Source of the DNA: Candidatus Babeliales bacterium
Lineage (GTDB): Bacteria > Babelota > Babeliae > Babelales > JANWKD01
Assembly: GCA_025451595.1 (NCBI GenBank)
Contig: JANWKD010000036.1
Coordinates: 1-10,451, forward strand
DNA length: 10,451 nt
Reading direction: 5' to 3'
The position numbers were made by a program, and so were the translations under genes. The number at the start of each line of letters is the position of its first letter. Positions within the stretch are counted from its first letter, which is position 1. Below the pieces are notes generated by a model that saw only the letters and a list, made by a program, of their open reading frames with translations, ran no database searches and was not told the DNA's origin. Positions 6,320 through 10,451 of the stretch are shown here, in pieces.

Positions 6320-7303
6320 ATGAATTTTTTTACTTTTTTTTTATTGTTTGCTTGTTCGTTATCCTTGGCCCTGGATTATGCGCCTGAAAATACGACGCTT
6401 TTAAGTGACGCTCAGATGCGAGAAAAAATAGCTGAATATGGCAAGAGAAGAGTTACTGTTGTGCAAGGGTTAATCCAGGATTTGCAGAGAGCAGAAGATA
6501 CGCAAGTTAAAAAAATATTAGATTTTCTCGGATTAAACACTGAGCAAGTTTTTGATGAGATTCAATCGTTGAAAAATAATTATCATGAGTTAAAGCCCGT
6601 GAACTCCAATGTTCCTCAGGCAGAAAATTTATCAGATAAAGTCAAACGAAAAATCGTTCAAGAAGCAAATGCTCTTGGGATTGACCATAGGACATTAATT
6701 ATAAAGAGGATTGATGAGGAAAAAGATCCTGATCTTTATGGGAGTACTTATTTGCCTATAGAAATAGAGATTATTATTTCAAAAGGCAATTTAGCGATTT
6801 TAAATAAGCGGCGTTCTACGTACCCAAAAATAGAACTTAATGATATACCTGTGATGAGAGAAATGACTCTAATTCATGAGTTGTGTCATGCAAGCAATGG
6901 ACATGGTATAACGAAACATATTATTTCACTTCTCTATAACGATGTTTCAAAAAAAAAAGCTATTTCAGAAGACGATTATAAAAAACTTGAAAATAACTAC
7001 GCATTATCATGTGAAAATTTTGCAGAGCAGTATGCAATATTGCGGATGAGTTTATCTGGTGAAAAACCTCTTAATTTATTGCGTTATCTGGTGCAGAAAG
7101 AAAATCCAACGGTATTTGAAAGGCCAGATAGCGATCATATTTCTTTACATGAGGAATATGTTGCTGCGCAAAATATTACGAATCTGCTTTGCGCAGAAAA
7201 GAAGTACAATTACCTAAAATCGCGCATCAATCCTCAATTGAGTCAGATAAAAAGTACTGGCTTAAATGAGATATTGCAAGAAGCATCCGATTGTTCTAAA
7301 TAA
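6320..7303 (+). CDS. Secreted HExxH zinc metalloprotease-like protein, paralogue 1
   Basis: A 327-residue protein with a signal peptide (MNFFTFFLLFACSLSLA, probably cut before LDYAPENT). Residues 25-125 form a charged, helical region without a recognised domain. The catalytic part has HELCH at 186-190, whose two histidines would bind zinc and whose Glu would activate water. ENFAEQ at 232-237 offers E232 as a third ligand, about 45 residues on. A late conserved DHISLHEEYVAA begins at D272. The order HExxH, ExxA(D/E), then a His/Arg-type closing motif resembles M48-like gluzincins, but I cannot assign a family. It is the first of three tandem paralogues. It shares a 36-base exact match (6656-6691) with paralogue 2, a sign of recent duplication. 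The ATG at 6320 was chosen because the signal peptide begins there. Confidence 0.7.
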   Translation: MNFFTFFLLFACSLSLALDYAPENTTLLSDAQMREKIAEYGKRRVTVVQGLIQDLQRAEDTQVKKILDFLGLNTEQVFDEIQSLKNNYHELKPVNSNVPQAENLSDKVKRKIVQEANALGIDHRTLIIKRIDEEKDPDLYGSTYLPIEIEIIISKGNLAILNKRRSTYPKIELNDIPVMREMTLIHELCHASNGHGITKHIISLLYNDVSKKKAISEDDYKKLENNYALSCENFAEQYAILRMSLSGEKPLNLLRYLVQKENPTVFERPDSDHISLHEEYVAAQNITNLLCAEKKYNYLKSRINPQLSQIKSTGLNEILQEASDCSK

Positions 7304-7339
7304 TATTTCTATTGAAAATAATTTAAAAAACTTTATTAT
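7297..7339 (+). promoter_or_regulatory. Promoter region of the second protease gene, with direct repeat copy 2
   Basis: The exact 34-base repeat 7297-7330 includes the last codons and TAA stop of paralogue 1. TTGAAA at 7312-7317 is followed after 16 bases by TATTAT at 7334-7339, 43 bases before the ATG at 7383. The second gene can therefore be transcribed on its own, and its promoter came with the duplication unit. Confidence 0.5.
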
Positions 7340-7382
7340 TAGCATGAGTCTTTTTTTTTATTGTTTTTATACAAGGTGATTC

Positions 7383-8438
7383 ATGAGATTCTTTACTTTT
7401 TGTTTATTTTTTACTTGTTCTTCGATAGTTGCGATGAATTATATTCCAGAAAATACAGAACTTTTGACCGATACGCAGATACAAGAAAAAATAGCTGAGT
7501 ACGACAAAAGAGGCGTTACTGTTGTACAAGGCTTAACTCAAGATTTACAAAAATCTGAAGATGCACAAGTTAAAGAAATATTAGATTTTCTGGAGCTTGA
7601 TACTGAACAAGTTTTTAATAAAATTCAAGATATAAAAACTGAATATAAAAGTTTGAAGCCCGAGGATTCAACCGTTTTTCAGACTGAAAATTTATCAGAT
7701 AAAGTCAAACAAAAAATTGTTCAAGAAGCAAATGCTCTTGGGATTGACCATAGGCAATTAATTATAAAGGAGCTAAATGAGAAAAAATATCCCGGTACGA
7801 CCGGAGAGACCAAAATGCGTATTAAAATGCCGTCTTTTGTACGAAATAACCAATTAGTAACTGGAAGTATAAGCTGTCCTGCGTATCCAAAGATAAGATT
7901 GGCATCACAGATACTAAAAACCACCTTGTCTCATGAGTTACATCATGTAAGCAGGGGAGATTATATAACATATAGAATTGTTGCAGGCCTATATAATAAT
8001 GTTTCAGAAAAAAAAGTTATTTCAAAAGACGATTATAAAAAACTTGAAAATAACTACGTGTTATCTTTTGAAAATTTTGCAGGACAATATGCAATATTAA
8101 GAAATATTTTATCAGATGAACAATATTCCAAAAACTTATTCAATAAAATGCTCGATAATTTATCAGTTGCTTCTATAAGACCAGATGCCTATCATATTTC
8201 TTTATTTGAACAATATATTGCTGCAGAAAATATTACAAAGCTACTTCAGGCTGAAAAGCAATACGATTACAAAAAATCACACATCAATCCTCGATGTATT
8301 GATACAGAAAATAATGGTTTAAAAGATACAAACGTATTGTCGAAGAAAATGTTGCCAAGTTATTTTAATGCCAATACCAAAAAATCAGGAACAAGTTTTA
8401 ATGAATTGATACAATGGCTTAAAAAAGGGTATTCATGA
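7383..8438 (+). CDS. Secreted HExxH zinc metalloprotease-like protein, paralogue 2
   Basis: A 351-residue protein that is very similar to paralogue 1 over most of its length. The signal peptide MRFFTFCLFFTCSSIVA is followed by MNYIPENTELL. The zinc motif is HELHH (184-188) and the candidate third ligand is E230 in ENFAGQ. Here Gly replaces the acidic residue seen after FA in paralogue 1, which may weaken activity. HISLFEQYIAAENI (271-284) is conserved. The segment between about 132 and 180 differs from paralogue 1 and is longer. A C-terminal tail of about 40 residues (SYFNANTKKSGTSFNELIQWLKKGYS region) is absent from paralogue 1. AAGGTG four bases before the ATG is a good binding site. Its stop overlaps the start of paralogue 3 (ATGA), so the two are translationally coupled. 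Confidence 0.7.
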   Translation: MRFFTFCLFFTCSSIVAMNYIPENTELLTDTQIQEKIAEYDKRGVTVVQGLTQDLQKSEDAQVKEILDFLELDTEQVFNKIQDIKTEYKSLKPEDSTVFQTENLSDKVKQKIVQEANALGIDHRQLIIKELNEKKYPGTTGETKMRIKMPSFVRNNQLVTGSISCPAYPKIRLASQILKTTLSHELHHVSRGDYITYRIVAGLYNNVSEKKVISKDDYKKLENNYVLSFENFAGQYAILRNILSDEQYSKNLFNKMLDNLSVASIRPDAYHISLFEQYIAAENITKLLQAEKQYDYKKSHINPRCIDTENNGLKDTNVLSKKMLPSYFNANTKKSGTSFNELIQWLKKGYS

Positions 8439-9460
8439 TATATTGTAATCTTCATCTATTATTTTTCTGCTCCTTTGGATTTTCGCTTCATGCGGCGTAT
8501 GTGCCGACCAACACCAGTTGTATATCCTTGTTAGAAGCTGAAGATATTGTAAAAAAAGATTACAAAAATAGTCGAACGGCAGAAGAAGGATTGCTGTTTC
8601 GGCTAGAAGAAGATGAAAAAGTTCAATTAAAAAGAATACTTCAACATTTGGGATTTGATGCCGATCAAGCATGTGCTGAAATTGAGCGCGCCAAAAAAGA
8701 ATATCGTACTCTAAAATCTATCGATCAAAATGCTTCTTGGAGTATTAGGTTATTACGATCATTTGTTCCTCAACTGACGCAAAAATTAAAAAAAAATAAC
8801 ATAGATCCAGCTGACGTGAGCGTACATTTTCTCAGTCAAGAAGAGATGAAGGAGCTGGAGGGTAGTGCAGCAGAACCATTTACAGCTCAAATAAATATAA
8901 ATAATAAAAAAATAACTATCTATGAAATGAAAAAAACAAGAAGTTTTGAACTCCATTTGGCGTATGAAATTTCAGTTACTGTTCTTGATCATGAATTAAA
9001 ACATCTTAGGCGATTGCATTCTATTCCAAGAGCTACTACAAGTGCTTTATATAGCTCCTTATCGATTGCTGTTCAATGTTTTAAAAGCAGAAAATATCAT
9101 GCATTAAAAAACAACTTAATTTTATCGCAAGAAAGCAATGCTGAGCAAACGGCTATTATCGAGCAGATTAAAGCGAATAAAGAAAATTACTTAGAATGGA
9201 TAGATCAATTGTCTCTATGCGACATAAAAACTATTCAAGAACGAGACGATAATCATCTTTCTCTATTGGATAGATATATTGCAGCTTATAATATCGTTAA
9301 CCTTTTACAAGCAGAACAAAATCTGCTTACAGCAAATCGGATCCCTCAATCTATTTATAACAACTATCATTTTAAAGGGCTGCTGGCTGCCTCAACACCG
9401 TCATCAACATCTTTTTCAAATCCTGCATTCAAAGACCAAATACCGGATTATCAATATTAA
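8435..9460 (+). CDS. Secreted HExxH zinc metalloprotease-like protein, paralogue 3 (divergent)
   Basis: A 341-residue protein with signal peptide MIYCNLHLLFFCSFGFSLHA, then AYVPTNTS, matching the YxPxNT start of the other two mature proteins. HELKH lies at 186-190, ESNAEQ at 233-238 and HLSLLDRYIAAYNI at 274-287, so every putative active-site element is present at the same spacing. Elsewhere the sequence is clearly diverged, including the helical N-terminal half (EEGLLFRLEEDEKVQLKRIL). It is therefore an older duplicate than the pair 1 and 2. Its ATG overlaps the stop of paralogue 2 by four bases, and AAAAAGGG lies just upstream, so it is probably expressed from the same transcript. Confidence 0.68.
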   Translation: MIYCNLHLLFFCSFGFSLHAAYVPTNTSCISLLEAEDIVKKDYKNSRTAEEGLLFRLEEDEKVQLKRILQHLGFDADQACAEIERAKKEYRTLKSIDQNASWSIRLLRSFVPQLTQKLKKNNIDPADVSVHFLSQEEMKELEGSAAEPFTAQININNKKITIYEMKKTRSFELHLAYEISVTVLDHELKHLRRLHSIPRATTSALYSSLSIAVQCFKSRKYHALKNNLILSQESNAEQTAIIEQIKANKENYLEWIDQLSLCDIKTIQERDDNHLSLLDRYIAAYNIVNLLQAEQNLLTANRIPQSIYNNYHFKGLLAASTPSSTSFSNPAFKDQIPDYQY

Positions 9461-10050
9461 AATTATATTGATCATATTTCCTCCAATCGTATTGCATTAT
9501 CAAATAAATTATATGTCGTTGCAGATAGACCAGATTGTAGTAAATTCGCACAATCATTGTTGTCGATTATTACCCATAAATATGCAGATCATCAAGACAA
9601 AAAACTATATTCAAAAAAAATATTTTTGCTTCAGAGATGCTCACGAAAGCGGCTGAGGGAAGGAATAATGAACTTATTCCCTCATTGCTTAATTTTGTAG
9701 ATGTTAATGAAAAAAATCATAAAGGAATGACTGCTATTATGGCTGCGGTTATACAATGAAAAATAGACACGTTGAAGTTATTATTGACCTAATCCAAATA
9801 TAGATGAACACGATGATTGGGATTATACGGCATTAATGTATGCTGCTGATAATCATATAGATGTGAATGTCATTTCATTGCTTTTGGAAAAAGGTGCAGA
9901 TATTAATAAAAACAATAGAAAAATGGAAATTGCTTTGGGGATAGCTCTCCAACAATTAAACATAGAATATAACTACGCAACAATAAAATGCGATAAAGTG
10001 GGATAACTGCAATAGTTAGCGCTTTAAAACAAGCGTGTGCAACTGAGTAA
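9461..10050 (+). pseudogene. Frameshifted ankyrin-repeat protein remnant
   Basis: No intact gene is present, but successive frames read as one ankyrin protein. The codons directly after the stop of paralogue 3, in the same frame, give SSNRIALSNKLYVVADRPD, DCSKFAQSLLSIITHKYADH and LYSKK up to an A8 run near 9613. A shifted frame then gives NIFASEMLTKAAEGRNNELI and KNHKGMTAIMAAVIQ, stopping at 9757-9759. A second shift gives NRHVEVIIDL (about 9762-9790). A third gives PNPNIDEHDDWDYTALMYAA and VISLLLEKGADIN, with a stop at 10004-10006. A last shift gives GITAIVSALKQACATE and TAA at 10048-10050. HVEVI, TALMYAA and LLLEKGADIN are typical ankyrin phrases. The part before 9637 has no start codon and is less certain. 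Either the 5' end is lost or sequencing errors broke the gene. Confidence 0.65.
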
Positions 10051-10063
10051 GAAGAGGTGCGCT

Positions 10064-10451
10064 TCATTGATTCGTAGGTGGCAACGCAAGGCTTAGCGCA
10101 TGTCTCTTGTTATAACTTTCTAATCGATTTTTCGCTTCGTTTATGGTTTTTGTGCTTAATCTTGGATAAAATACTGTGCATCGGCTTGCTTTTAAAATGG
10201 AAAGCATTTCCGTTTGTGCAGCATCTCGCTTATTATACAAAGGTGTACCGTGCCCACTTGCGAGATCAAGAGCGGTGTTGTCATCGCAATTTTCAATATG
10301 CGGATTTCCACCGTTGTCTATTACGAATTTAATAGAACCTATTTTTTTCAACACAATAAAGTAATGAAGTATGGTAAATCCACCGCCCAAGTTACAATCA
10401 GGATTAAATCCACAATTGAATAATTTTTTGAGCTTTGTAATACTTTCTGCA
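10064..10451 (-). CDS. Ankyrin-repeat protein, C-terminal part, 5' end outside the window
   Basis: The frame is open from the right edge of the window (first full codon GCA at 10450) to TGA at 10066-10064, giving 128 visible residues. They contain two ankyrin-like units: KLKKLFNCGFNPDCN...GFTILHYFIVL, then KFVIDNGGNPHIEN...DNTALDLASGHGTP. A non-repeat basic tail ends in ALSLALPPTNQ. Ankyrin repeats bind other proteins, and such genes are abundant in intracellular bacteria. A TTG at about 10390 could be mistaken for the start, but coding similarity clearly continues upstream. It converges on the ankyrin remnant with only 13 bases between the stops, and no terminator hairpin is visible there. 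Confidence 0.7.
   Translation of the reverse strand, partial: AESITKLKKLFNCGFNPDCNLGGGFTILHYFIVLKKIGSIKFVIDNGGNPHIENCDDNTALDLASGHGTPLYNKRDAAQTEMLSILKASRCTVFYPRLSTKTINEAKNRLESYNKRHALSLALPPTNQ

Noticed and set aside
6320..6370. Lipobox (LFAC, FFTC, LFFC) in the protease signal peptides
   Set aside because: A Cys follows a hydrophobic run in all three, but Phe and Thr at the flanking positions do not fit the lipobox, and an ordinary signal peptidase I site lies just downstream.
9279..9656. 125-codon plus-strand ORF overlapping the end of paralogue 3
   Set aside because: It lies out of frame within paralogue 3 and the ankyrin remnant and has an AT-driven Ile/Leu/Asn composition without any motif.
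10078..10423. Plus-strand ORFs opposite the partial ankyrin gene
   Set aside because: The minus-strand frame has clear ankyrin repeats and stays open to the window edge. The plus-strand frames are its shadows.
1..10451. CRISPR array, tRNA or rRNA genes, or transposase
   Set aside because: I saw no regularly spaced repeats, cloverleaf, rRNA core sequence or transposase motif in any frame.

Overview
The window reads as AT-rich DNA from a host-dependent bacterium. Several encoded proteins carry signal peptides, eukaryote-like modules are present (C2H2 fingers, ankyrin repeats, a MavL/DUF4804-like macrodomain), genes are decaying, and a small GC-rich repeat family sits in and between genes. The best guess is a Candidatus Dependentiae (TM6)-type symbiont of protists. 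A Legionellales- or Rickettsiales-like genome is not excluded, because no rRNA or other phylogenetic marker except polA lies here.

Layout. Left part, minus strand (reading right to left): a secreted protein with two C2H2 zinc fingers (6021-4927), then polA for a full three-domain DNA polymerase I (4717-1997), then a secreted protein with DUF4804/MavL-like macrodomain features (1795-278). Right part, plus strand: three tandem paralogues (6320-7303, 7383-8438, 8435-9460), each with a signal peptide and an HExxH zinc site. They are followed by a frameshifted ankyrin-repeat remnant (9461-10050). On the minus strand the 3' end of another ankyrin protein runs off the right edge (10451-10064). The first 277 bases hold only a 37-codon ORF of doubtful status.

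The most unusual structure is a repeat found three times (1880-2001, 5430-5625, 6079-6214). One copy forms the 3' edge of polA and supplies its stop codon. One lies in frame inside the zinc-finger gene and adds about 65 residues. One fills the divergent intergenic region. Two copies keep the same open frame with recognisably similar translations, and the third is open in the corresponding frame. This behaviour is like that of the Rickettsia palindromic elements.

A second repeat, 34 bases exact, carries the predicted promoter upstream of the first and second protease paralogues and marks the duplication unit. Apart from polA, the genes look like exported proteins that may act at the host interface: possible ADP-ribose removal, proteolysis, and zinc-finger or ankyrin-mediated binding. 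The host role is inference.
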